From the NCBI GenBank assembly GCA_023386675.1, contig JAEWJG010000189.1, forward strand, positions 1 to 5,623: a stretch of 5,623 nucleotides of DNA, written 5' to 3'. The DNA comes from Actinomycetes bacterium. GTDB lineage: Bacteria > Actinomycetota > Actinomycetes > Actinomycetales > Microbacteriaceae. The translations under genes and the position numbers were made by a program. The notes under the pieces were generated by a model, which worked only from the letters and a program-made list of their open reading frames with translations, was not told the origin of the DNA and did no database searches. Positions 1 through 5,623 of the stretch are shown here, in pieces; positions within the stretch are counted from its first letter, which is position 1; each line of letters begins with the position of its first letter.

Positions 1-1234
1 CCGCGACCTCCGCCGCACCGAGGGCCCCGACGAGCCACGGGTTCGGGCCGACGTCGTGCAGGCGTCCCGGTCCGATCGCGCCCGACGACCACCACGCGAG
101 CAGGCCGAGCTGGAGGCCGGCGACGACGCCGATCCCGAGCGCGACGAAGACACGGTCGCGGAGCCCGTCGAAGCGGGCGGCGACCGCATCCGACCGTGCC
201 CGCAGCAGCGCCCCGGCGAGGAAGCCGGCGAGCAGCGGCACGACGACGCCGGCCAGCCCGAAGGCGAAGCCGCCGGGAGGGATGACGCCGAAGAGCGGCA
301 GGCCCGGGAGCGGTCCGAGATCGGTGCCGAGCGGGCTGACCGACGACCCCGTCCCGATCGCGAAGCCCGGTCCGACCAGCCAGGATGCCATCCAGATGAC
401 GATGTTCGGGAGCACGGCGAGCTGCCCGATGGTGAGCGCGACTCCGCCGACCACTCCGGACTGCACCTGCTCGTACAGGCTGATGATCGTGCCGTAATGC
501 CCGAAGATCAGCAGCGCCAGGATGAGCGCGGCGACCCCGATCACGACCGCCGTCGCGGCGGTCCCCGCCCGCAGCGCGGCCAGTGCACCGCTGCGCACCT
601 GCTCGGGGACGGCGGAGGTCCGGGTGCGGAGGACGGACAGCACCGCAGTGCCGGTGCCACCGGGTCCGGCCGCGGGAGCGTCCGCGCCTTCGGCCGACGC
701 CGGCCGCGCCTCGTCGTCCGGCGCTCCACGCAGCGCGGCGAAGCCGAAGCCGGCGGCGATGCCGAGCGCGTATACGAACGGCGGCAGCACGATCCCCTGC
801 CACACCGACGGGTGCACCACCGCGGACCCGGAGGACAGCACGACGACGGTCGAGATGACGGCGAATGTCGCCAGGGCGCTCAGTGCGCCGGCCACTCGCT
901 GCGCGGTCTCCGCCGCCCGCATCCCGGTCCGGACACCGAGCCCGGCCGTCAGAGCGGCGAAGCCGAGCAGCGCGATCGTCACCTGGAACGGCGTCCCCGC
1001 GGCCGGCAGACCGAGCTCGGCGACGGTCTGCGGGTCCAGCGCGACCGTGAGGTTGACACCGTGACCGACCAGCCACACGTCGGCCGCCGAACGCCACACC
1101 ACGGTGAAGTCCGCGCCGAGGTGGTACTGCGCCGCCCACAGGATCGTGATCGGGACCAGGCAGATCCCCAGGCCGATGGCGGCCACGATGAGCGCCTCCA
1201 GCGCGGCGAGCAGGGCGACGGATGTACGACTCAT
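1..1234 (-). CDS. DUF6350 / PerM-like polytopic membrane protein (3' end beyond window)
   Basis: Reading leftward from the ATG at 1234-1232, the frame is open for 411 codons to the window edge, so only the C-terminus is missing. The product is very hydrophobic, with about nine predicted membrane segments near residues 6-33, 84-103, 115-135, 145-168, 224-246, 262-287, 322-344, 362-382 and 398 onward. A polar, Ala/Pro/Gly-rich linker at about 170-195 splits it into two halves. Recognisable family-like stretches are AQYHLGADFTVVWRSA (35-50), GQLAVLPNIVIWMASW (270-285) and GRLHDVGPNPWLVGA (390-404). These fit the actinobacterial DUF6350 family. Its mycobacterial relative PerM (Rv0955) is a membrane protein linked to cell division under stress, and it also lies near sucCD and upstream of purN-purH. 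Function here is inferred only from that relationship. There is no Shine-Dalgarno sequence before the ATG. The family call comes from memory of motifs and synteny, not from a search. Confidence 0.85.
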   Translation of the reverse strand, partial: MSRTSVALLAALEALIVAAIGLGICLVPITILWAAQYHLGADFTVVWRSAADVWLVGHGVNLTVALDPQTVAELGLPAAGTPFQVTIALLGFAALTAGLGVRTGMRAAETAQRVAGALSALATFAVISTVVVLSSGSAVVHPSVWQGIVLPPFVYALGIAAGFGFAALRGAPDDEARPASAEGADAPAAGPGGTGTAVLSVLRTRTSAVPEQVRSGALAALRAGTAATAVVIGVAALILALLIFGHYGTIISLYEQVQSGVVGGVALTIGQLAVLPNIVIWMASWLVGPGFAIGTGSSVSPLGTDLGPLPGLPLFGVIPPGGFAFGLAGVVVPLLAGFLAGALLRARSDAVAARFDGLRDRVFVALGIGVVAGLQLGLLAWWSSGAIGPGRLHDVGPNPWLVGALGAAEVA

Positions 1235-1244
1235 GACCGAACGG

Positions 1245-1250
1245 AGCCTA
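1245..1250 (-). promoter_or_regulatory. Candidate -10 element TAGGCT for the DUF6350 gene (probably leaderless transcript)
   Basis: On the minus strand TAGGCT fits the actinobacterial TANNNT -10 pattern and ends 10 bases before the ATG at 1234. A start site about 7 bases downstream would leave a leader of only a few bases or none. This agrees with the lack of any purine-rich ribosome binding site between the hexamer and the ATG. No good -35 hexamer is visible 16-18 bases upstream, so this is a candidate only. Confidence 0.45.
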
Positions 1251-1306
1251 CCGGCGCGCACCCCCGCCGCCCGGCCGACACTTCGGCGCTCAGGAGACCG
1301 TCGGGC

Positions 1307-2686
1307 TCAGGGCACCGTCACGACCGGCGTGTCGTCGTCCGCCGACTCCGGAACCGTGATGACGGGGCGCTGCAGCAGCTCCAGCGCGGCGATCACCAGG
1401 ACGGCGATCACCAGCGTCCAGATGATCAGCGCGGGCGTCAGCGGACGCACGAACAGCACCACAGCGGCCGCGATCACGGCGACGGCGGAGCGCAGGAGGA
1501 CGCGCTGGGTGTACATCCACGCGCCGGCCCTGCCCGTCGTGATGCCGTGGCGCTCGGCCGAGCCCCGCACCCAGGTGACCCCCGAGCCGAAGAAGCCGCG
1601 CAGGCGGCGCGGCACCCCGAACGGACCGGCCAGCCAGTCGACCAGGGCGATCGCGATCGCAAGAACGAGCACTGCGACGGCGGTGTCGATCATCGCGTCG
1701 GTCACCGTCGAGTACAGCGTCCGCGCGAGGCCGGAGGGCACGAGGGACGGCGAGGCGGAGGATACGAACACGACCCGTCCGACACCGATCGCCGCGAGGG
1801 TGAGCGCCATCGCGAGTCCGAGCGCCACCGCCGACCAGACCAGCGCGAGGGCACGACGGCGGGCGACGATCACCCCCAGCGCCAGGAGGCCGATCGCCAC
1901 CCACGGGAGCCAGGCCCCCGCCGCGATGGCGAGGCTGTAGAAGACCTGCAGCGTCGGGATGGACGAGTTCTGCGCCACGGTGATCGTCTTGTCCACTGTC
2001 GGGATCTGGGACGCGAAGGTGATGCCCTGATCCACCAGCAGCTGTTTCACGCGCGCGATGATCGGGGCGAGCTGGATGCCGACCGAGCCGTCCGATCCGA
2101 CCGTCACGGCCGCCTTCGGGTCGTTGTTCATGGTGGCGATCAGCTGGTCGTGGCTCGTCCGCAACGCCTGCTGCCAGACCTGGACGAACGCGTCCGAGGC
2201 CACGAACCGCTCGATCGTCGACTGGACCAGCGAGACGATCCCCTGCGCGAGCGGTGCCTTCAGGGCGTTCAGCGCCTTGGTGGCGACCGGGCCGGTGCCG
2301 AGACCCGTGATGCCGTCGACGACCTGGTCGGTGAGCTTCGGGATGTCGACGTGATCCTGGATGGCCTTCACGGCCTCGTCGGTGACGAAGGACTGCACCC
2401 CCGGGTCGTGCGCGAGCGGCGCGTAGGTCGCGACGAACGAGTCCGTGTCGGTGAGCTGCGCCTTGGCCCACGACGAGACGACGGCCACCGGGGCGAGCAC
2501 GGCGCCGAGCACGATGAGCACGACGGCCAGCAGCGTCCACCCCCAGCTGCGCCGGTGCCGTTCTGGCGGTAGGGGTGTCAGCGGCGTCGTGATCTCGCCG
2601 TCGCCGCCCTGCCCCCGCAGCGCGGCGTTCTCCTGCTCGAGAGCCGCGATGCGCTGCAGCAGCTCGGCGTTGGTCAGGCGCGCCAT
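1307..2686 (-). CDS. Uncharacterised actinobacterial membrane protein with N-terminal coiled coil (459 aa)
   Basis: I start this at the ATG at 2686 because AAGG of a GGAAGGGGGA tract lies 8 bases upstream. The in-frame GTG at 2722 would add 12 residues, has no such site and overlaps a likely -10 element. The N-terminus has a short leucine-heptad helix (LQRIAALEQENAALR, residues 10-24). A polar linker, an RHRR cluster (43-46) and a TM helix (about 50-72) follow. A soluble stretch of about 175 residues (73-248) begins with the motif TDTDSFVATYAPLAHDPGVQ (79-98). Five further TM helices lie near 249-274, 281-302, 330-350, 398-413 and 419-437, and the tail is short and acidic. By the positive-inside rule the coiled coil would be cytoplasmic and the 73-248 region extracytoplasmic. 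I recognise the T-D-T-D...PLA-DP-VQ motif from unannotated actinobacterial membrane proteins, but I cannot assign a function. No catalytic or transporter signature is visible. It lies 72 bases upstream of the DUF6350 gene, on the same strand. Confidence 0.88.
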   Translation of the reverse strand: MARLTNAELLQRIAALEQENAALRGQGGDGEITTPLTPLPPERHRRSWGWTLLAVVLIVLGAVLAPVAVVSSWAKAQLTDTDSFVATYAPLAHDPGVQSFVTDEAVKAIQDHVDIPKLTDQVVDGITGLGTGPVATKALNALKAPLAQGIVSLVQSTIERFVASDAFVQVWQQALRTSHDQLIATMNNDPKAAVTVGSDGSVGIQLAPIIARVKQLLVDQGITFASQIPTVDKTITVAQNSSIPTLQVFYSLAIAAGAWLPWVAIGLLALGVIVARRRALALVWSAVALGLAMALTLAAIGVGRVVFVSSASPSLVPSGLARTLYSTVTDAMIDTAVAVLVLAIAIALVDWLAGPFGVPRRLRGFFGSGVTWVRGSAERHGITTGRAGAWMYTQRVLLRSAVAVIAAAVVLFVRPLTPALIIWTLVIAVLVIAALELLQRPVITVPESADDDTPVVTVP

Positions 2687-2690
2687 GGCG

Positions 2691-2700
2691 TCCCCCTTCC
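2691..2700 (-). promoter_or_regulatory. Shine-Dalgarno sequence that sets the start of the 459-aa membrane protein
   Basis: The minus strand reads GGAAGGGGGA followed by CGCC and the ATG at 2686. The AAGG core sits 8 bases from the start codon, which is good spacing. This supports the internal ATG over the in-frame GTG 36 bases upstream. Confidence 0.65.
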
Positions 2701-2720
2701 CCCGGTCCCCGGGTGGGCAC

Positions 2721-2726
2721 ACTGTA
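2721..2726 (-). promoter_or_regulatory. Candidate -10 element TACAGT for the 459-aa membrane protein gene
   Basis: TACAGT on the minus strand matches TANNNT. It would put the transcript start near 2714, giving a leader of about 28 bases that contains the Shine-Dalgarno tract at 2691-2700. It lies just downstream of the sucD-side hairpin at 2774-2805, where a new promoter would be needed. The -35 region (around 2744-2750) is a poor match. Confidence 0.4.
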
Positions 2727-2773
2727 ACGCCGGGAGGGCGCGGTCGGGCAGGGAGTAGTCGCGCAGGATGCGG

Positions 2774-2805
2774 CGAGGCCGGGACCCTCGCGGATCCCGG
2801 CCTCG
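2774..2805 (-). terminator. Hairpin terminator after sucD
   Basis: There is an 11-base perfect inverted repeat: CGAGGCCGGGA (2774-2784) pairs with TCCCGGCCTCG (2795-2805) around a 10-base loop. On the minus strand it begins 20 bases past the sucD stop codon (2826-2828). No T-run follows on either strand, as is common for high-GC actinobacterial terminators. It sits between sucD and a candidate promoter for the next gene, which fits a role as the end of the sucCD transcript. Confidence 0.75.
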
Positions 2806-2825
2806 TGTGATGCGTCGCGGTCGCG

Positions 2826-3713
2826 TCAGAGCGCGGCGTACACCTCGCGGAGCAGCGCGGCGGTCTCGGACGGGGTCTTGCCGACCTTCACGCCCGCGGC
2901 CTCCAGCGCCTCCTTCTTGGCCTGCGCGGTGCCCGCGGAGCCGGAGACGATGGCGCCGGCGTGGCCCATGGTCTTGCCCTCGGGCGCCGTGAAGCCGGCG
3001 ACGTAGCCGACGACCGGCTTGGTGACGTTCGCCTTGATGAAGTCGGCAGCCCGCTCCTCCGCGTCGCCGCCGATCTCGCCGATCATGACGATCGCCTTGG
3101 TCTCCGGGTCGGCCTCGAACGCGGCGAGCGCATCGATGTGCGTCGTGCCGATGATCGGGTCGCCGCCGATGCCGATGGCGGTCGAGAAGCCGAGGTCGCG
3201 GAGCTCGTACATCATCTGGTAGGTCAGCGTGCCCGACTTCGACACCAGGCCGATCGGGCCCTTGCCTGTGATCGTCGCAGGGGTGATGCCGACGAGCGAC
3301 TCACCCGGCGTGATGATGCCGGGGCAGTTCGGGCCGATGATCCGGGTCTTGCCGCCCTTCTCCTTGGCGTACGCCCACGCCTCGGCGGAGTCCTGCACCG
3401 GGATGCCCTCGGTGATGACCACGAGGAGCGGGATCTCGGCGTCGATCGCCTCGACCATCGCGTCCTTCGCGAACGCCGGCGGCACGAAGATGATCGAGAC
3501 GTCCGCCCCGGTCTTCTCGATCGCCTCGACGACGGTGCCGAACACCGGCAGCTCCACGTCGCCGTGGGTGACGGTCGTTCCGGCCTTGCGCGCGTTCACG
3601 CCGCCGACGACCTGGGTGCCGGCCTTCAGCATCAGCGCGGTGTGCTTGGTGCCCTCGCCGCCCGTGATGCCCTGGACGATGACCTTCGAGTCCTTGTTGA
3701 GGAAGATAGACAT
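2826..3713 (-). CDS. sucD: Succinyl-CoA synthetase (ADP/GDP-forming), alpha subunit
   Basis: SucD pairs with SucC to interconvert succinyl-CoA and succinate with formation of ATP or GTP, the substrate-level phosphorylation step of the TCA cycle in the cytoplasm. The 295-residue length is normal for the family. The N-terminal CoA-binding Rossmann domain starts with VIVQGITGGEGTKHT (11-25) and continues with GGVNARKAGTT (37-47). This is followed by GPNCPGI (127-133), with the conserved Cys130, and by GEIGGDAEE (212-220), whose Glu213 contacts the active histidine in the family. The phosphorylated histidine is His251 in GHAGAIVSG (250-258). No key residue is missing. The ATG at 3713 follows the sucC stop by 17 bases and has AAGGA 9 bases upstream, so the two subunits are co-transcribed. 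A hairpin ends the unit after the TGA stop. Confidence 0.98.
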   Translation of the reverse strand: MSIFLNKDSKVIVQGITGGEGTKHTALMLKAGTQVVGGVNARKAGTTVTHGDVELPVFGTVVEAIEKTGADVSIIFVPPAFAKDAMVEAIDAEIPLLVVITEGIPVQDSAEAWAYAKEKGGKTRIIGPNCPGIITPGESLVGITPATITGKGPIGLVSKSGTLTYQMMYELRDLGFSTAIGIGGDPIIGTTHIDALAAFEADPETKAIVMIGEIGGDAEERAADFIKANVTKPVVGYVAGFTAPEGKTMGHAGAIVSGSAGTAQAKKEALEAAGVKVGKTPSETAALLREVYAAL

Positions 3714-3722
3714 TGTTGTTCG

Positions 3723-3727
3723 TCCTT
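3723..3727 (-). promoter_or_regulatory. Shine-Dalgarno sequence of sucD in the sucC-sucD gap
   Basis: AAGGA on the minus strand lies 9 bases before the sucD ATG, inside the 17-base gap after the sucC TAA. sucD therefore has its own ribosome binding site and does not depend on an overlapping stop/start for translation. Confidence 0.7.
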
Positions 3728-3730
3728 CGC

Positions 3731-4894
3731 TTACTTCGCGGCCAGCTCGGCGGCCTTGTCGGCGCCCTCGTCCATGGTGAGCGCGAGGGTCACCAGCGGG
3801 TGGTTCGCCTCGGTCAGGATGCGGCGGCCCTCGTCGACCTTGTTGCCGTCCAGGCGGACCACCAGCGGCTTGTTGGCCTCGTCGCCGAGGATCTCGAGCG
3901 CCTTCACGATGCCGTTCGCGACCGCATCGCAGGCGGTGATGCCGCCGAAGACGTTCACGAACACGCTCTTCACCTGCGGGTCGTTCAGGATGACGTCCAG
4001 GCCGTTCGCCATCACCTCGGCGGACGCGCCGCCGCCGATGTCGAGGAAGTTCGCCGGCTTGACCCCGCCGTGCTTCTCGCCCGCGTAGGAGACGACGTCG
4101 AGGGTCGACATGACCAGACCCGCGCCGTTGCCGATGATGCCGACCTGGCCGTCGAGCTTGACGTAGTTGAGGTTCGCGGCCTTGGCCTTGGCCTCCAGCG
4201 GGTCGGCCGCGGCCTTGTCCTCGAGCGCCTCGTGGTCGGGGTGGCGGAAGTCGGCGTTCTCGTCGAGGGTCACCTTGCCGTCGAGGGCGATGATGTCGCC
4301 CTCCTCGGTGAGGACCAGCGGGTTCACCTCGACGAGCGTCGCATCCTCGCCGGTGTAGACCTCGTACAGCTTCACGAAGACGTCGGCGACCTTCTCGACG
4401 AGGTCGTCCGGGAAGCCGGCGGCCTTGGCGATCTCGACGGCCTTGGCGTGGTCGACGCCGCCGCGCGGGTCGACCTCGATGCGGGCGAGCGCCTCCGGCT
4501 TCTCGACGGCGAGCTGCTCGATCTCCATGCCGCCCTCGACGCTGGTCAGCGAGAGGTAGGAGCGGTTGGCGCGGTCGAGCAGCACCGAGAAGTAGAACTC
4601 GCGCGCGATGCGGGCACCGCCGGCGACCATGACCCGGCGGACCACGTGGCCCTTGATGTCCAGACCCAGGATCGCCTTCGCGGCCTCTTCTGCCTCGTCC
4701 GGGTTCTTCGCGACCTTGACGCCGCCGGCCTTGCCGCGACCGCCGACCTTCACCTGCGCCTTGACGACGGTGACGCCGCCGAGCTTCTCGGCCGCCGCGC
4801 GCACCTCCTCGGGAGTGTCCGCGACGATGCCCGGAAGCACCGGGACCCCGTACTTCTCAAACAGGTCTCTGGCCTGGTACTCGTATAGATCCAC
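3731..4894 (-). CDS. sucC: Succinyl-CoA synthetase (ADP/GDP-forming), beta subunit
   Basis: SucC carries the nucleotide-binding and succinate-side parts of succinyl-CoA synthetase and acts as a complex with SucD. At 387 residues it is full length. Residues 1 to about 235 form the ATP-grasp domain. It opens with the typical MDLYEYQARDLFEKYGVPV and includes KAQVKVGGRGKAGGVK (45-60), with the nucleotide-contacting lysine and glycine loop. Metal-binding EVNPLV (189-194) and ALDGKVTLDENA (203-214) follow. The C-terminal CoA-ligase domain shows GNGAGLVMSTLD (255-266), NFLDIGGGA (282-290) and NVFGGIT (314-320). Whether ADP or GDP is preferred cannot be read from the sequence. The start is a GTG at 4894 that gives the expected family N-terminus. 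Upstream there is only a weak GGA ribosome-site match, 5 bases away. It is the first gene of the sucCD operon. Confidence 0.98.
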   Translation of the reverse strand: MDLYEYQARDLFEKYGVPVLPGIVADTPEEVRAAAEKLGGVTVVKAQVKVGGRGKAGGVKVAKNPDEAEEAAKAILGLDIKGHVVRRVMVAGGARIAREFYFSVLLDRANRSYLSLTSVEGGMEIEQLAVEKPEALARIEVDPRGGVDHAKAVEIAKAAGFPDDLVEKVADVFVKLYEVYTGEDATLVEVNPLVLTEEGDIIALDGKVTLDENADFRHPDHEALEDKAAADPLEAKAKAANLNYVKLDGQVGIIGNGAGLVMSTLDVVSYAGEKHGGVKPANFLDIGGGASAEVMANGLDVILNDPQVKSVFVNVFGGITACDAVANGIVKALEILGDEANKPLVVRLDGNKVDEGRRILTEANHPLVTLALTMDEGADKAAELAAK

Positions 4895-4967
4895 GGTTAT
4901 CCAATCCGCTGATGGTCCGGTGCGCTTGGTGAGCTGCCGGCTGGTATCTCCGGGCGGTCCGGCGCGA

Positions 4968-4997
4968 GGATAGCTCGACGCCGAGATAAATTCGCCA
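4968..4997 (-). promoter_or_regulatory. Candidate sucCD promoter
   Basis: On the minus strand TATCCT (4968-4973) fits the TANNNT -10 pattern. A weak -35 match TGGCGA (4992-4997) lies 18 bases upstream of it. The transcript would start near 4961, leaving a leader of about 66 bases before the sucC GTG. It is the best such match I found between the two divergent genes, but the -35 match is only three of six. Confidence 0.35.
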
Positions 4998-5041
4998 GGA
5001 AGAACTTTAGCGCCTCCGGCTGTACGGCCCGAAACCGATCA

Positions 5042-5053
5042 CCTGTGCACAGG
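5042..5053. repeat. Perfect 12-base palindrome, possible operator
   Basis: CCTGTGCACAGG is identical to its own reverse complement and lies in the 235-base region between the divergent sucC and secreted-protein genes. It is 77 bases before the plus-strand start and 45 bases upstream of the candidate sucC -35. A dimeric regulator could bind it, but I do not recognise it as a known site, and a 12-base palindrome can occur by chance. The rest of the 4895-5129 spacer shows nothing else I can name, and no convincing plus-strand promoter. Confidence 0.3.
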
Positions 5054-5129
5054 CGCGGCCGGGTCCGGGTTCTCCACCGATTCGCGGTCGGCCCGTCGCA
5101 ACGGTCGTCGTCGCCGCGACGGTGGATGC

Positions 5130-5623
5130 ATGACGCAACGACCTCTCTCCCTGATCACCGCGGTGACCCTCGTCGGCCTCGCCGTCTTCCTCGGCGTGCT
5201 GCAGAGCCTGTTCGCCGCCGCACCTCCCGCGCGGGCCCTCGCGGGCGTCGGGCATGGGCCCGGCTACCTGTCGGCTGACGGCTGGTGGCTCGGCGCCTAC
5301 CGCTTCGACGACGGCGCGCAGGGCTTCTGTCTCAACCCCGGCAAGGTGGCGCCCGTGGGCCTGCAGTACAGCTACGCCGATCCCGCAGGGATGGGATGGT
5401 GGTCGCCCGAGCAGTCTGCGGTCTTCGCCTACATCGCCCGCACGTGGGCAGGCAGCGGCGATCGCTTGACGGCGGCCGCCGGCCAGCTCGCGACCTGGAT
5501 CTATGCGGGCATGTCCGAGCCGGAGGCGCGGAGCCACGCGGCTCGCGCAGGTGCGGACATCGACGCCGTCTACGCTCGCGCCCACCAGATGCTGGAGGAA
5601 GCGCAGAGCCGGGGGTCCACCGG
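5130..5623 (+). CDS. Secreted protein, thioester-domain-like (N-terminal part, continues past window)
   Basis: The frame is open from the ATG at 5130 to the window edge (164 codons). No in-frame ATG or GTG occurs upstream as far as 5043, and GGTGGA precedes the start with short spacing. Residues 6-31 are a hydrophobic core, followed by PPARALA (32-38) and a likely signal-peptidase site after an A-x-A. The exported part begins with YLSADGWWLGAYRF and then GFCLNPGKVAP (65-75), with Cys67. It continues with FAYIARTWAG (99-108), AAAGQLATWIY (115-125), with Gln119, and an Ala-rich helical stretch to residue 160. The pattern of an aromatic residue plus Cys, followed by hydrophobic-Q-x-A-x-W, resembles thioester-forming (TED/TQXA-type) surface proteins of Gram-positive bacteria. 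There the Cys and Gln side chains crosslink. The 52-residue Cys-Gln spacing is shorter than in the well-studied streptococcal domains, so this assignment is tentative. The anchor or tail region lies outside the window. The gene is divergent from sucC. Confidence 0.82.
   Translation, partial: MTQRPLSLITAVTLVGLAVFLGVLQSLFAAAPPARALAGVGHGPGYLSADGWWLGAYRFDDGAQGFCLNPGKVAPVGLQYSYADPAGMGWWSPEQSAVFAYIARTWAGSGDRLTAAAGQLATWIYAGMSEPEARSHAARAGADIDAVYARAHQMLEEAQSRGST

Noticed and set aside
1274..1287. Small hairpin (GCCGA / TCGGC, 4-base loop) between the two membrane genes
   Set aside because: A 5-base stem without a T-run is too weak to call a terminator in DNA of this composition.
56..2572. An 838-codon open frame on the plus strand, longer than either gene below it
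   Set aside because: It is exactly antisense, codon to codon, to the DUF6350 and 459-aa membrane genes, which share the same register. It stays open because those high-GC genes use almost no TTA, CTA or TCA codons. Its translation is a low-complexity Arg/Asp/Gly/Glu-rich sequence with no domain, while the minus strand gives clean membrane proteins.
1290..2720. A 476-codon minus-strand frame overlapping the 459-aa membrane gene
   Set aside because: It is a shifted frame of the same stretch and translates to an Arg/Gly/Ala-rich sequence without hydrophobic segments. The chosen frame gives six membrane helices and a coiled coil.
2961..4888. Long plus-strand frames opposite sucD and sucC (2961-4088 and 3713-4888)
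   Set aside because: They are antisense shadows of two unmistakable enzymes, with Arg/Asp/Leu/Val-rich compositions typical of reverse-complemented GC-rich coding DNA. The second ends where sucC uses a rare CTA codon near its start.
4897..4903. TTATCCA, resembling part of a DnaA box, just upstream of sucC
   Set aside because: It matches only seven of nine bases of TTATCCACA and stands alone, with no cluster or AT-rich unwinding region, so it is most likely chance.
5007..5585. A 192-codon minus-strand frame over the right end
   Set aside because: It is antisense to the secreted-protein gene, whose signal peptide and ordered motifs are convincing. The antisense product is Arg/Gly/Ala-rich with no recognisable domain.

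Overview
The window looks like a chromosomal segment of a high-GC actinobacterium, most likely of the Microbacteriaceae or a close relative. I base this on the strong G/C bias at third codon positions, GTG and ATG starts, TANNNT-type -10 elements, a U-poor hairpin terminator, and the gene neighbourhood. That neighbourhood is sucC-sucD followed by membrane protein genes, one of them of the DUF6350/PerM type. In mycobacteria the comparable block is sucC-sucD-(small genes)-perM-purN-purH. The taxonomic call is inference, because no rRNA or marker phylogeny is available here.

Layout from left to right. (1) Positions 1-1234, minus strand: nearly all of a polytopic DUF6350 (PerM-like) membrane protein whose 3' end is cut by the window edge. 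It has a -10-like TAGGCT placed so close to its ATG that the mRNA is probably leaderless or nearly so. (2) Positions 1307-2686, minus strand: a complete 459-residue membrane protein of unknown function with a short N-terminal coiled coil, one TM helix, a roughly 175-residue loop or domain, and about five more TM helices. It has its own candidate promoter and Shine-Dalgarno sequence. (3) Positions 2774-2805: a strong hairpin, probably the terminator of the suc operon. (4) Positions 2826-3713 and 3731-4894, minus strand: sucD and sucC, the alpha and beta subunits of succinyl-CoA synthetase, 17 bases apart and clearly one operon. (5) Positions 4895-5129: a 235-base divergent intergenic region with a candidate sucC promoter and a perfect 12-base palindrome. 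(6) Positions 5130-5623, plus strand: the N-terminal 164 codons of a secreted protein with a signal peptide and a Cys...Gln arrangement resembling thioester-domain surface proteins, cut by the right window edge.

sucCD supplies the substrate-level phosphorylation step of the TCA cycle. The two downstream membrane genes lie in the same direction but appear to be transcribed from their own promoters behind a terminator, so they are probably neighbours of sucCD rather than part of its operon. The divergent secreted protein has no obvious link to the TCA genes. Nothing in the window is a mobile element, CRISPR array or RNA gene that I can support. The most interesting item is the partial secreted Cys/Gln protein; the rest is largely ordinary conserved actinobacterial core.
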